Source: Tenrec ecaudatus (taxonomy: Eukaryota > Chordata > Mammalia > Afrosoricida > Tenrecidae). From it: a stretch of DNA of 64,000 bases. The translations under genes were made by a program, and so were the position numbers. The notes below the pieces were generated by a model that did not search any database, was not told where the DNA came from, and was given only the letters and a program-made list of their open reading frames with translations. This document shows positions 24,620-37,029 of this stretch, one piece after another. Location: positions 123,921,525 through 123,985,524 of the forward strand of contig NC_134539.1 in NCBI RefSeq assembly GCF_050624435.1, given 5' to 3'. Position 1 is the first letter of the stretch. Each line of letters begins with the position of its first letter.

Positions 24620-25260
24620 ACACCACCACTGACAACCAGTGCAACAACGAAGGGGCTCTCCAACGTCCTGGTCTTGAAACAGATTACACACCTGCAGTAA
24701 TCCAAGCAGCCTGGTACTGGTACAGCGATGGAAACAGACCGGCGGACTACAACTGAGTGTACAGAAATAAACCCACACATCATGGGGCAACTGATTTTTG
24801 ACAAGGGTGCTAAATCCATTTGATGGGACATAAAAGGCCTCTCTGATACATGAATCTGGGAAGGTTTGATTTCCACAAGCAGAAAAATGAAACAAGATGG
24901 GAACGACTCAAATGCCCATCTGTGGACGAACGGATAAACAGGATGCAAAACACAGGTACAGTGGAGTGCTGCGCAGCCGGTGAGCAAAGTAAAGCTTTGA
25001 TACATGTCACCTGTGGATGGAGCTTGAAGACCCGGTGAGTGGAATACGCTGATCGCGAGGACAGCTGTTGCGTGACTTCGCTTACATGAAAGGCATGAGC
25101 AGGAGCATGGTGGAGAGCAGTTTACTAGTGGTTACCAGGGGGGAGGAGGGAGGGAACGCGGGCCTGGTCATGGGGTACAGTAGCATCCAGACCTCGATGC
25201 TAGTCCATCCTAGAAGGAGCGTCTCAAGAGGCGAAGCAGTCGAGTTCCAAATCAGTTTTT
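24620..25260 (+). mobile_element. L1 LINE 3' end (ORF2 end and 3'UTR)
   Basis: AACTGATTTTTGACAAGGGTGC, CTCAAATGCCCATCTGTGG and GGATGGAGCTTGAAGAC are sense L1 blocks. The internal deletion and stops show that it is dead. Confidence 0.7.
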
Positions 25261-25399
25261 CCCGTAAGAAATAACGGAAAACAGATTAATCTGTTCTCGG
25301 CCACTAAGTTTTTACCCTGACCTTGCCTTTTGATACAAAACATTACACAGAAATTTCAAAGTTCAGAGTTAAATAATATAACTTACATAAACACATTAA

Positions 25400-25670
25400 A
25401 CAAGTTTCTAACAACTACAGTATGGCCCAGACCTTGAGGAGGATCTGGATCTGTGGGCGCGGATGTGGAGAGGAGGCATGGGGAGAGAGCCATTCTTTGG
25501 AAGGGGAATCCCCTTCCATAAAAGCCAACTGGTAGCTGCTTTTTCAGGAGTTTTCCCTTTGCCTTTTTTTTTACTAGGACCTGGCTGACTTTGTTTAAAA
25601 AACAAAAATCTGTCTAGTGTGGTCTGCTGTTGGCTTATCCTTAACTGCTTTCTAAAGGGTTTACTCAATT
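25400..25670 (-). mobile_element. Possible Tigger-type transposase C-terminal fragment
   Basis: An 86-codon minus-strand frame includes Q-Q-Q-T-T-L-D-R-F-L and S-Q-P-G-P-S, a tail style I associate with Tigger/pogo-derived proteins. No catalytic core is visible. Could be another protein relic or chance. Confidence 0.3.
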
Positions 25671-26639
25671 ATCGACAATATCCGTAACAGTTAACCAGTT
25701 CCTTATGATGATTACTTTCAAAGAACTTTCTTAGGATCCATGTTTTTTATCTAAAAACAATAGAAAAAGCCACAAAGCTAAAAAATTTATAGCAAAACAC
25801 TTGGAACACAACCACAAAAGGCTTAAACAATGCGTCCTAACAACACCAACTAACGCCTAGTGACTGAAACACGAACTGCTTTTGTTTACAAAAATCACGT
25901 GTGACTGGTCAGATTCCAATGTTTTGTTCGAACTCCGATTCAAAATTTTCTTGACATTTCGCCTCGAAATCCACTCATGTCAAGTCCTGATGGAGTCGAA
26001 GACCGAGGTTCTACCGTACTGAGTTCTGGTTTGTATAGTACTGGGGAGACCACACAGATGTTTCTTGTAATTGTCAGTAAGTAAAAATTCAATTGTCCTA
26101 AATTGTGTGTTACAATTAAAACAATGATTTACAAAAAGGTTGCCTGCTGTGTCTGCTTTTTTTGCAATCAAACACCTCATGGGATTTGGCTCCTTGGTTT
26201 GAAGACTTAGGATCATGTTTTCACGGGGCATCGCAGTTAATTGAGCTGGCGCTATGTGCCCTGCTTGTTTACCTCCTAATTCAGTGAGCAGGGCCTGCGG
26301 TCTGAAAAGCTTTCAAGTGGTCTTCTAAGGAGCAACCCCTGGGACAACAGAGGAAGGAGGCGCGTTAGGAATATGAGAAAGAAATGCAATGTGTGTCTGA
26401 TCGCCTCCTTTGCAGAGAGACCAGAAAAACCGGGTGATGTCTCGTTATCAAACAGTCTAGAAGACTCCCGATCACGAGTGGAAAAATGCCGAACAGATGT
26501 GAAATTCTTATTTGATCCGTACTTCTAAGCCCACAGAGGATGGAGGAACCCCTGACACGATCGCCCTACGGTAATCGTTAAATCTCAAACAAGAAATATC
26601 CCCTGGAATCTTAAAATCAAACAGTCAAAGTTTAGTTTA

Positions 26640-27560
26640 ACTCTGAGACTGTCCGCAGGAAGTACTCTGCTCTTTTGAATTGATCCGTATCAGATCATGG
26701 AGCCCTGCTGGCATAGTGGTTAGGAGTTGAGCTTCGATCCAAACGGTCAGTAGTTCACTACATTTGTCGAATCTATTCAATTCTTGGAAACAGTTTTCAA
26801 ACAAATCTGTTTGGCAAGCAGACGGCTGGCTCATTTTTTCTTCACCTCTTCTATGCCATCAAATTGCCGCCCTTTCATGTCCCTCTTCATTCGTGGAAAC
26901 AAAAAGAAGTCACATGGAGGGACGTCAGGTAAGTTAGGTGCGTGCGGGCAAGAGAGCCGTGCTGTTTTTGTCAACACCTGGTGCGCGGAGATGGCTGTAT
27001 GAGCTGGTGCATTGTGGTGGTGGCAGAACCAGCCACAAATCAGGCCTTGTTTGTCGCATACTGTTACGCTATACTCTCAGAACTTCTAAATAGAAAGCTT
27101 GATAAGCAGACTGGCCTAATGGAACAAACTCCAGATGCCCTATGAGTCGACGGTTTGGGAAGTTGACATCCAGAGCGAGGCTTGTCATCAGTCGACATTT
27201 ACCCTTTTTTGAATGAGAAAACCCCTCATCCACTGGAGCTTCCCCCATAGCGCTGTTCCTGTGAGCTGTGTTCAACATCGCAACAGTTGCTGTGGCATTT
27301 TTCCCCAGCAGGAAATGGAGTTTTACAGCTGCACCTGTTCTCTTAAATCAGCCATCACAAAAAACTAAGTTTGAGCGAAACTGCTTTGACGAAAACATTC
27401 ACTGGGACCAGAGAGAACCTTCCCAAGCCAAGTCCCTGGATGCACCGACTCAGAGCAAGTTGCTCCATGCTCGCCTATTCCAAAAAATGCATACTAGGAA
27501 AGCTTCCCTCCGCCCAGCGTAATTCCAATGTTTTTGGTACCCCCTCCTATATCTGAGATA
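26640..27560 (-). mobile_element. Mariner-family DNA transposon relic
   Basis: Minus-strand reading of 27278-27069 gives a block with K-G-K-C-R-L-M-T-S-L-A then H-L-E-F-V-P-L-G-Q-S, and 27000-26800 gives A-P-A-H-T-A followed by P-P-C-D-F-F-L-F-P, the conserved C-terminal catalytic block of mariner transposases. Frames shift between blocks, so it is inactive. The N-terminal part (27300-27560) is only suggested by position. Terminal repeats were not resolved. Confidence 0.7.
26695..26765 (+). repeat. AfroSINE head fragment
   Basis: ATGGAGCCCTGCTGGCATAG and GGTTAGGAGTTGAGCTTCGATCC mark the 5' head. The rest is lost. Confidence 0.65.
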
Positions 27561-27574
27561 AGAATGGTGAAAAG

Positions 27575-29160
27575 ACTCACCTTTCGCCCCCAAAGATCAA
27601 GAACAAGACAAGGATGTCCACTTTCACTGCTTGTGTTTGACATTAACTTACTTCATTGCAGTAAGAGAAGAAAAAACCCAAAGGGATAAATATTAGAAGT
27701 AAAATTTTGTATTTGCAGATGATATAAAATTCTAGGGGATTCATAAAACAACTTCTAAAACTAATAAATGATTTTAGCAAGGCTAAATTACAAAAATCAA
27801 CATTACTCTTGTAGCTGAGCAGCACTCGATTGGAAAATGCAAAGAAATGTAAAGCTCACAATAACCCCGAAATAATAAGATACCTAGGGTCAGCCAACCA
27901 AAAGATGTCCACAACGTTTACACTGAAAACTACCAGGTATTTCTGTGAGAAAGTAAGAGGTGAGTGAGTGGGAAAAGGCATGCTTAGCCTAGAAGAACAA
28001 AAATTGTTCAAATAATAGTTCTTTCCAGATTGACCTACAAATTTAACATAATCCCAACCCAAATTCTGTGAGACTTTAAAAAAAATTAGTGGAAGCTTTA
28101 AAAAGTTGAAAAAGAAATGCAAAGGACACAGAGTAGCCAGAACATTTTTTTCCTTTGAAGAAAGGGTAGAAACTTTAGCATTGTTAATGGAATTTTTTCC
28201 CTTTTTGAATAAAGGGCCCTGATCAGTTTGGTTTTTTGGGGGGGCGTAAGGGGGAGTAGGCACAGATTCCCATAAATTATGTAGCTATCCCAGCATCAAT
28301 TACATTTCTAATTTCAGTATCACTTGCTTTATCTGAATTTATGTCATATTAGCTAGTCAAACCAAAACCCTGCTCAGTGCTGCATTTGCCCCAACTAGAC
28401 GCTGAAAGTCCTTGTTAAGTGAAAACATGATGATGAAGGAACAGAGTGTATTTAAAAGACAGACTGGCCCACTATGCTGGAGCAGCTCAAGCACATTGAT
28501 ACATTTATCAGTACTCTCCACCAGGTGTCCCCCCCAGATTTGCTCAAATATTTAAGTAACAGGAAAGGCAAATGTCACTAAGTTTTTGTCTTGGTTATCC
28601 TCTCACAACAGGTTACTCTTTAGCTCCATCATCATATTAGGCTAATATAAAATAGAAATCATCCTCCTGAAAACACCTCATTTCCATTATTTAAATTTTT
28701 TTCTTGTTGCATGCTAAAGAAGGAACTGGAAATGTGGAGAACTGAAAAGAAGGGGAGAAATTCAGCCAGATAAAATTGCTTTTAACATTTTGATCAGTTT
28801 CTAGAGTTGTTTACACCTGTGTACAAGAGAATGATAATGTAGGCACAGAGAGGAAGAAGGTATTTGTACCAACTGCCAACAAAAGACTGGTGCCAGAAGG
28901 AAGAAAGAATACCCACAAATTAGCAAGAAAAGCTTAATCAAAAAATGGTTAAATGGCTATTAGCCAAAGAGAATATTCACGTGGCTTCAAGAATATCATA
29001 GGGGTCGAACTTCAACAGTCATCAAGACAACACATCAAAACTACAACCAGGTGCCACCACATCTCCCCGCAGGACTAAGGTGGAACAAACTTATCATAAC
29101 AGATATTGATGAGCGCTCAGAACAACCAAAACTCGACTACATTGCGAGTCAGAGTGCAAA
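27575..29160 (+). mobile_element. L1 LINE ORF2 fragments
   Basis: CAAGACAAGGATGTCCACTTTC followed by TTTGCAGATGATATAAAATTC are L1 ORF2 reverse transcriptase blocks in sense (27600-28210). Further ORF2 blocks run at 28860-29160. The stretch 28215-28860 between them was not identified and may be an insertion or unique DNA. Confidence 0.65.
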
Positions 29161-29164
29161 TCTT

Positions 29165-29330
29165 GAAACACTAGTTTTTTTGTTTGCTTTATTATAGTAA
29201 ATCTATATGTAACAAAGCATTTGCCAAGCCAACAACTTTTACATGTAGTTTGTGATACTAGTTACATTCATCACGTTGTTCAATCATCACTACTCATTCC
29301 TAATATTTCTATCACCCTGATCAAAGATCC
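29165..29330 (-). mobile_element. L1ME-like 3' end fragment
   Basis: TTTATTATAGTAAATCTATATG and GTTGTTCAATCATCACTAC resemble the reversed 3'UTR of old L1s. It lies between sense L1 segments. Confidence 0.45.

Positions 29331-29334
<4 letters not shown>

Positions 29335-29362
<28 letters not shown>
29335..29362 (+). repeat. (CA)n microsatellite
   Basis: About 14 uninterrupted CA units. Confidence 0.95.
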
Positions 29363-29366
<4 letters not shown>

Positions 29367-29369
29367 GCG

Positions 29370-29560
29370 CGCCAACCACTAACAAACTTGGTGAGGAAAG
29401 GAAAATCTTTTCAATAAATGATGTAGAGTCAACTTAATATCTACATGTGAAAAAAAGAACAGACACCCAACCTCACACCATACGTATAAATTAATTAAAA
29501 GGTGATCACAGACTTAAATAAAACTTCCAGTTAAAAAAGGTAAAGACAAGAGAAGCTTTG
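29370..29560 (+). mobile_element. L1 LINE ORF2 fragment
   Basis: GGAAAATCTTTTCAATAAATGATG and CCTCACACCATACGTATAAATTAATT are sense L1 blocks continuing the ORF2 3' part. Confidence 0.65.
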
Positions 29561-29599
29561 TGATAGTGCCAGTGTTGAACAGAATTGTAAATAGACCAA

Positions 29600-29945
29600 A
29601 GACCTAAAGCAGTCAAGTCTCAGAAGAAGGTGGTTGCATCCCGCTCTCCAGCAAGCACATGGAGCGTTGCTCACTGCATTCCTTCAGCAAAGATGAGCTC
29701 AGCACTGGTTCCTGTGACGACCGCAGAAGCAGCAATAGACTGGAATCACGGTGTTGGTAAAAGTACGGAGTTTGTCTTGGAATGCCAGAAGAACGAACCA
29801 TTCTATCCTCGAAGTGTAGTCTTCGGAAAGCTCCCTTACAAGCAAGGATGGCAAGATTGTGCCATCAGGACATGCTGCCAAGAGAGACCAGTCGCCGGAG
29901 AGGAGAGCATGCTTGGTGAGGAAGAGGCCTGGGAAAAAGAGACGC
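29600..29945 (+). mobile_element. RTE LINE 3' ORF fragment
   Basis: Sense blocks GAATGCCAGAAGAACGAACC, CATCAGGACATGCTGCC-like and GAGAGCATGCTTGGTGAGG match the C-terminal RTE ORF. It borders the retroviral relic on its right. Confidence 0.55.
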
Positions 29946-30534
29946 CCCATGAGCTGTACTAGCACAGCGGCTGCAGACAGCACAGGGCTGGGCAGCGCTC
30001 TGTTCTCTCTGCCATAACTCCCTCCGAAGGCAGTATGCCGCACAGGTCCATTTATTAGATCCTGACCCGTTGCTGCAAAGTGTGTAATTTGGTCTGAAGA
30101 AATATTGCTCATTGACCCCAATCAGTACCTGGTCTTTTGTTCCAATCCCTAAATGATGTGAGAACCCATTTGCACTGACTTGGTACAGTGTGATCAACTT
30201 TCCAGCACAGGACCTTGAGATTCCCCCTGCGGAATCTGCCCCAGAGTCGTCTAACATCTGTCTTTTTTGGTGGCAGGTAGAGCGGTTGCTAGCCTTTGTG
30301 GCCTCAGAGGGTTCAAGGTGGGTGTGTCTGGATTCAACCCATCATGCATTGCTGCACCATCCCCATTGTACACTCTTTCGTGGACCCAAATGGCCACCTC
30401 AGGTGGGCCATGCTGACAGGCCCCCATGCGGACTCGATCGCCTGCCAGTCCTGGAAGGGTGTTCTTCAGGTGGAGCATTCACACAGCCTGCTCTGAAGTG
30501 CCCTCTGAATTTCAGAGTGCTTTCCACACCAGGA

Positions 30535-30645
30535 GAATGATGAAGCTTTCTGCTCCTGTAAGAAAGCGCAGTTTCAGAAGCCCACTGGGGCAGTTCTACC
30601 CTGTCCTGAGAGGTTCACTATGAGTCAGAAGCTGTTCGATGACAG
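30535..30645 (+). repeat. AfroSINE tail fragment inside the retroviral relic
   Basis: Sense tail blocks CCCACTGGGGCAGTTCTACC and CACTATGAGTCAGAAGC. It interrupts the minus-strand pol remnant, so it inserted later. Confidence 0.65.
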
Positions 30646-32500
30646 CTTTTTTGTTTTGGTGGGGGATGGTTTGTTATTTGGGGGGGGGTTTGGTTCCACA
30701 GATCCATGTCATACATGGGTGGCCCCTTAGTAGTCCAATTTTCCATTGCCTCTTTGCCTGACCATATAGCTGGATCATTGGCCACTATCTAGGAATCAGT
30801 AGATTCGATAAAAATCAAAACATAAGGGCTCTCATCATTGCCCCGTCTTCCCTCCTGGCTGGGCAGACAGCATGAGGTTCAGCCCCTTGATCTCATCTGT
30901 TCTGACCTTCAGTCAAGATCTTTCCATCTGCTGGTCTTGTTGCAACATCTTTCCAGTCTTGTCCGTGTATCCTGAAACCGTCATCCATGATCCAAGCAAC
31001 TTTACGCTGGTCAGCCAAAAGTTGTTCACAGGACCCTGCCCATGTAGCGGTGGCCTCTGGCATCTCAAGTTGTTCCAGGTTAGGGCTTAAGGGAAAGGTT
31101 ACTCGCTCCTGGATGAGATGGGTGCCCCCTCCATTTCCCCAGGAGCTTGTTGTGTGAACCATTCCCGTTTTACTATGGAGTTATTGGGGGCAGTGCCTCA
31201 TGAGAGTGTTTCTCTGAAATCTCCCAAGACAGTTTGGGTATTTCAGATCTCATGAGGATTTTGTATCCTTGAGGCAGTACCCAATAGTCGTGGGCAATCG
31301 CCGTTTTAACTGGCGTGTATTGTCATCTGTGAACATTTGGAAACTTTCTAGTCCAGAATCTTAGGCAAACACCGTGCGGCAGTGTTTCTCAGTGCTTTGC
31401 CGTAAGCGCCAGTCTGCATAAGCACGAGTGTCACACATCTCCAGCGTCTTTATGTCTGGATGGAGCATAAGAACAGGCCCCTGGATTTGTGCTGGATTTG
31501 TTAACCAGCCCCTGGTGGCCATGTGGGCCATGACTGTATTGAAATCAGCCCTCACCTGGTTTTGTGGTATTTGATAGTAACATACTGTAACTTGATATTG
31601 ACACCAAGTCTGAGTCTCTTCTAACAAAACTGTGACAGTAAGTAAGTGAATTTAAGAAACTTGGTTGAAATTCTTTCCACGGGAAACCAAACTGCAGCTG
31701 GCTCTTTGCTGAGATGGGAATAGAGAAAAAGGTATTTGCAAGACCAGACACTGACTACCAGTCTCCTTTAGCTTGCTGTATTTCCTACACTGTTGATTAG
31801 TCTCTGACACAGCTGAACCTACAGGGGCCACTCCTTTATTGAGGCCTCCCTCGGTGCTGCCACGCAGGGAATCTGTGAGCACCAACACTGCAGTACTCCA
31901 GCCTCCAGCATGCCTCTAATCAGGCAGCAGTCTCCTTTCGTCCACCAGGTGCTCTGTCCTGTGTCACATCCACGGTTTGGGTTTGAGCAATGCTGATTTT
32001 TGCCGCTCTTCTCATCATCATTGGCCTGAGACACCCACAGCTGTACACCACACCGTCAGGTAGAAGGCTGTCCCCCAACTATATGAGATATCTAAATGAA
32101 TGATACATCCAGACGGGGTAGTTCCTTCCTAGGAGGTTTGCTTAAATATCCAGTTCTCCTCCAAACGTTCGCCTTAGTCCCGTCCTTGTAGTCCCCTGTC
32201 TAACGTTAGGCCCCTCCCAGAATTAACTGACAGCCGTTGAGGTTACAGTACGCTGGGCTCCGTTTCCAGGAGCCCCAAGAGCTCTCTCCACACTCAGTGG
32301 CCGTTTTACCCACGTGTGTGCTCATAGGCTTGAGCCCCTCCCTGCGGAGGGCTCAACCAGAAGACCCCTCGGCCCCTCATCACTGTCTCTAGTCTTGATC
32401 ACCTCTCTGAACCTCTGCTTCCAATTGTGAACTTCTCATCATGAAATCCTTCCCCAGGGGGGTGATGGATAAAAGCCTTTTTTAGGTTTCTTTGATACTC

Positions 32501-32516
32501 GGGGGGGGGGGGGGGG
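32501..32516 (+). repeat. Poly(G) run within the retroviral relic
   Basis: Sixteen consecutive G, then CATG and another G-rich stretch to about 32533. Length may be unreliable in assembly. Confidence 0.9.
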
Positions 32517-34599
32517 CATGGGGGGAGGGGAAGGAGTTTCCCTGAATCAAGCCAATCTCCTGTGGCGCTGCCTTTGCCTTAACTCCATCCACGTCTGTCA
32601 CATTCACCCCATTTCTCATTTTAAAAGACGCCTCTGGCTGGATAAGTACTTATGGCCTCTTCAGATTCTGTGGGGAATCGCCGTTGTTGTCTGCAGTTAC
32701 AGTATCCCAAGAGGGGGAGTTGTATTAAGGATGTGAGAAGACTTGTTGCTTTGTCTCACTAGTGAAGTTATATGGGGTGCCCATGCAGAAGGGGATCGCC
32801 AGCTCAGTAGATCTACCATGACCTGTGTAAGGGACGTATCATTGGATGAACATCCTGACAACCACAAAACCAACCCCACGTGCTTTGTGGAAGCGGCCCT
32901 CAGCGCTGCCGCTCTGTCCTTTGGAGTTCTCCATTGGCCATTTAGGGAGAAGGGCAGTCGCCCTGCTCAGAGTAGCCGAATCTTGGAGCAGACTGAGTCC
33001 AGCCCACCTTGCTGGCTGCCCTCTGTAGGTCAGCCTGTGGTGCCGGGGCCATCAGTGCTGGCTCTTCCACAGTGAACCGTGGGCCTTGCTTCCATTCAGT
33101 AGTGTCCAGACCTAGAGCCTCAGCCCCTAAGGTAGTTGCTCCCACAGTGCATCTGAGTAATAGTTCCTCCAGAAGTGGTGCTACCGATGTGCAAATTGAA
33201 GCAGCTCCTTCACCGTGTCTCTGCTGTCAGTGGCGTCTTGGCTTTGCGCCTCCCCCCTTCTTGGCGAGCAGAGTTACAGGGGTGCTTTCTGTTGTTTCCA
33301 TGTGGTGGTCGCTCCCACCAGACCAGATTTGGGTTTGGCTCCGTGCTACAATCCAGCCCTGCCTTCTCTTCTCCTGTCATGCAGTTATTACTGAGGAATG
33401 GCTCACCCTTTCCTTATCACTCCATCTCCTTACGCAGCCAACCGGTGATCCACCACTCCTACTTCCTGTGCATAGCTGCAGCCTTGGGTGGCTGATGGCA
33501 ACATGACAGCTGCTTCAATCCATGGTGGGATTCTTTCCTTCTTCGCTCCCTCCCTCCCTCCCTAACTTCCTAACTCCCTTCCTTCTTTGGTTATCCCATT
33601 AGAAGCCAGAGGTTCCTCATTCTACTGTGAACTCTCCCTTTTATTCCTAAACCACCTATTCCAGTGAGTCTGGGCCATTGCAGTGAACCCAGCGTTCTGA
33701 CACCAGAAGGGTGGATCTTTTTTACGAAGAACCAGCACAAAACTGGTTTCCACAAGCAGAGCTGAAAGATGCGTGAAGTGCCCAGCGTTTCCACTCTCTC
33801 GTCTCCAACAGTAACTCCTCCCCCTCCTCAGTGGGCCCCTCTGCTCTTGGTTTGTGTAATTCAGTGAGCATTTCCCAGAACATACTCCTTGTCCTTAGGG
33901 CGAGGTGGTTTATTAGCAACGTGTCAAAGTGCAGCTTGCACTCTGGGATGGCTCAGGATGAGGAGCAGTGCAGGAGACAGGTCTCGAGAAGCACAGCCCC
34001 CTCCCCCTTCTGTGAACCCTCCCTCTGGGAACCCTCTGCTTTGCGCGCGGGACAGCTCTTCCCTCCAGGGACCTTCAAGCCCCCCCCAACCGCCCTCAGG
34101 CGGGTCTCCTGGTTTCCAGCGTCGGGTGCAATGATGGCTCTCTCCCGCTGTGCCACCGCCTCCGCTGTCCTCCATGCTCCACGTTCCAGCTCGCCCCTTA
34201 GTCGCTCTAAGCCTAGCAGGGAGGCAAGAGAGACCGATCCCTTTCTTCTATTGGCCTTGTTTCCATGGTCCTGCCCCACCTTTTCTATTCTCAGCAGGTG
34301 ATCTAATCCCTGATCGTACTGGTAGGCTTCCCTTGCTGCTTCCATAGCCCCGCCTCCCTCAGGGTGTGGGACTCGCTACCGCGTTGGCTGTCATGGGGAT
34401 GGAAGTGCCACCCTCACCCGTTAGAAGGACTAGAAGCTGAAGCAGCAGCAGCCGGGGTAAGTGCTGATGATGTGGCACGGCTGGGACGCATGAATGAGCT
34501 CGTGCCCACGCATGGCTCTGAGTCCGGCTGCCCCACCGGGCTTCTTGGCTGTGATCTTCACAGAGCCGGTTGCTGGGTGAGTTGGAACTGCCAGCGTTT

Positions 34600-34922
34600 T
34601 GGTTACCAGTTGAATGTCACTGGGAGTGCCAGCTGGGACTTGATGACTACTACTGCTTTGGGGGACAGTCTGGCAGTTTCTTAAACTGTTAAACACACCC
34701 ACCACGCAGCGCAGCCCTCCCACTCTTAGGTACTTACCCTAGACAAGCAAAAACGCGTTCACAGGAATACCTGAAATACTTGTTCAATTTATTTGTAATA
34801 CCCCCTAAAACAGAACAACCCCCCTTGGAAACAACCGTTAACAGGTGGATGGATAAACAGACGACAGTAAATCCATACACTAGGACACTGTTTAGTGATA
34901 AAATGGAATATAAATATGCTAT
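34600..34922 (+). mobile_element. L1 LINE 3' end
   Basis: GGCAGTTTCTTAAACTGTTAAAC, CCCACTCTTAGGTACTTACCC and GGTGGATGGATAAACAG are sense 3' blocks. It borders the gag-like end of the retroviral relic. Confidence 0.7.
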
Positions 34923-34924
34923 TT

Positions 34925-35530
34925 TTTATTAAATCATTTTATTGGGGACTCTTACAGCTCTTAATAACATTCCATCTAGCAATTGTATCAAGCTATTTGT
35001 ACATATGTTGCCATCAACATTTTCTAGACATTTAATTTCTATTTGAGTCCTTGGTATCAGCTCCTCTTTTTTCCCCCCTCCCTCCAGCCACCTTCCACCC
35101 TCGTGACCCCTTGAGAAATTATCAATTATTATTGTTTTCATATCGTACACTGACCCTGTCTCCCTTCACCCACGTTTCTGTTGTTCATCCCTCTAGGAGG
35201 GATTATGTTTCGATCATTTCAATCGGTTCCCCTTCCTCCCCTCCTCCTGGTATTGATACTCCCAACTCTGTTCCTGAGGGGTTTGTTAGACCTGGATTCT
35301 GTGTGTCGTGAGCTTTTATCTATACCACTGGACATGCTCCGTTCTAGCCCTCAGTGAAAGGCAGGACTGCGGTCATGACAGAGGACGGTGAGGAAACCTC
35401 AAAGAACCAGAGGAATATTGTGTGTCTCATTGGTGCTGTACTGCGCCCTGGTTGACTCTTCCCTTCTGTGAGGGGGTGTCCTGTTGTCTGTGGGAATGTA
35501 CTATGAATATACCCTTGGAGTTGTATTGTT
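34925..35530 (-). mobile_element. Old 5'-truncated copy of the 2.35-kb family
   Basis: The left end is ATTTTATTGGGGACTCTTACAG, the reversed 3' end of an older subfamily, followed by the usual block order (TTCTGTTGTTCATCCC, then GGTCATGACAGA). The right end is uncertain. Confidence 0.65.
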
Positions 35531-35547
35531 AGAACAGTTCAATTCAC

Positions 35548-35730
35548 ACCCCAGACTACTGAACCCTAGTGGTGGTGCGTTGTTGCAAGGTTGGCAGTTC
35601 AAACCCACCAGCTGCTCCACGGGGGAAAGAGACTGCCTGCACCTGTAAAGTTTATAAAGTCTCCCCAAACCACATCGGGCCACTGGGAGTCAGAGCAGAC
35701 TCTGTGGCCGCAGGTTTAGTCAGTTGAGGT
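35548..35730 (+). repeat. AfroSINE
   Basis: Sense SINE: GAACCCTAGTGGTGGTGC head, AGGTTGGCAGTTCAAACCCACC B-box region, CACTGGGAGTCAGAGCAGAC tail. Confidence 0.8.
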
Positions 35731-37029
35731 TGTCAGCCACAGAACAGAGAAAAGGCGGAGGAAAGTCTTAGTACACCTGGAGCCTGACCTTCCGTGTACA
35801 AGGACAGGGCACCTGAAACACCGTTGTTACATTGTAAATGTGGAGGCTGGAGAGTGTCTCAGTTTACTCAACATCTCATGTCTGTTTGCTCTTCCAGTAC
35901 AGTCCCCCCTCAACCGACCGTCAATCCTCCTTGGCTCCCTTGTCCCCATCCTTTCTACTTCCAGTGCCCAAGCCACCAGGAAGACTATAGCGCAGCAGAA
36001 AGCTGAAACCACCAGGTCCGTTCCAGCCCCGTGTGGGGTCCCCAGACTCAGACCCACCTGGTGGTGTCCTTGACTCCATTGTGAGCACTAGCAGACTGCC
36101 TGCTACAGAGGAACTGGTGGGGTCCTCTCAGCCCTGGCTGGGTGGGGAGAGGGGAGGGAAGCCGCAGGGAGCAGCCAAAGCCCCATTGAGTTAAAATCAA
36201 CTCCTCAGCAGTGGGTTTGGGTTTTCAGCTCTAATACATTGATGTAATTCCCAGGTCTTCACCCCATCACCTCTGTGGCTCTGAAAACACAGGCCATCGG
36301 GAGAATTGGCTGCAGTCCATCATAACAAGTCTCCCCCGGAAGGGGATTCAGCTGGGCAGTTCCATGTGCTTGAGCAGCATGAGTATTCCTTACCGGAACG
36401 CGTTCCCACCTGGACTAAATAAAAGTTTTTAAAAAAGAAGAAGAAAATTCTTAGCAGAGCTGTATCCCCTTCCATCTCCGCTCACACACTGACTACTCTA
36501 ACCCAAGTTCATCTCCTCGTTTAGGGTTTTGAGGAGTGTCAAGAACCAGTGTGACTTTTGTCAACTTGTTCCTCGATAATCCCTCGATTATTTGACCTGT
36601 AGTCTGACTTCCAGGGTCTCACGGGCCACACTTGGACTAAGGGATTGACACAGGTAACAAAGGTCACCAGCAATCTAGCCTGCCCTGCGCATCTAGAATC
36701 CAAACTCCCTATTAGTCAGGATATAGGTTAGGCTTCCGTAGCAAGAAAAAGACACAAGACAGACGTTTACTTTTACCTCATGGTAACATGTGACTGTAGC
36801 AAAACAAAGAGCTACCACGGCTGCTTCCCTCCTGTCCGCGAGCTCTGGGCTTCATGGTTAAGTCCAGCTTGGTACAGCACCCCCATGGTGGCCACAGGCT
36901 CCCAGAGCTACCCCTCCCTGCCAGCAGGCTCACCTTTTTTTTTTTGGCTCACATCTCTGTGACCAAAATTTAGGCACATGGTCAAACTGACTACCGGGAA
37001 GCTAGAAAACAGAAGCTTGAGCTGAGGGC

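Larger units (their letters stand above)
29950..34350 (-). mobile_element. Degenerate endogenous retrovirus, gag-pol remnant
   Basis: Minus-strand fragments lie in proviral order. A charged coiled-coil-like segment resembling gag is near 34345-33950. Reverse transcriptase palm sequence is near 31750-31545 and its connection region near 31550-31400. RNase H-like sequence is near 31160-30890, with D-D-G where T-D-G is expected. Integrase-like sequence is near 30480-29990. Frameshifts and stops break every part. No env and no pair of LTRs were found. The style is class I (gammaretrovirus-like). The gag assignment is weaker than pol. An AfroSINE 3' piece at 30535-30645 interrupts it. It sits antisense to HSF5 in the last intron. 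Confidence 0.6.

Noticed and set aside
29335-29362. CRISPR-like or regulatory repeat array
   Set aside because: It is a simple CA dinucleotide run; no spaced direct repeats with unique spacers occur anywhere in the window.
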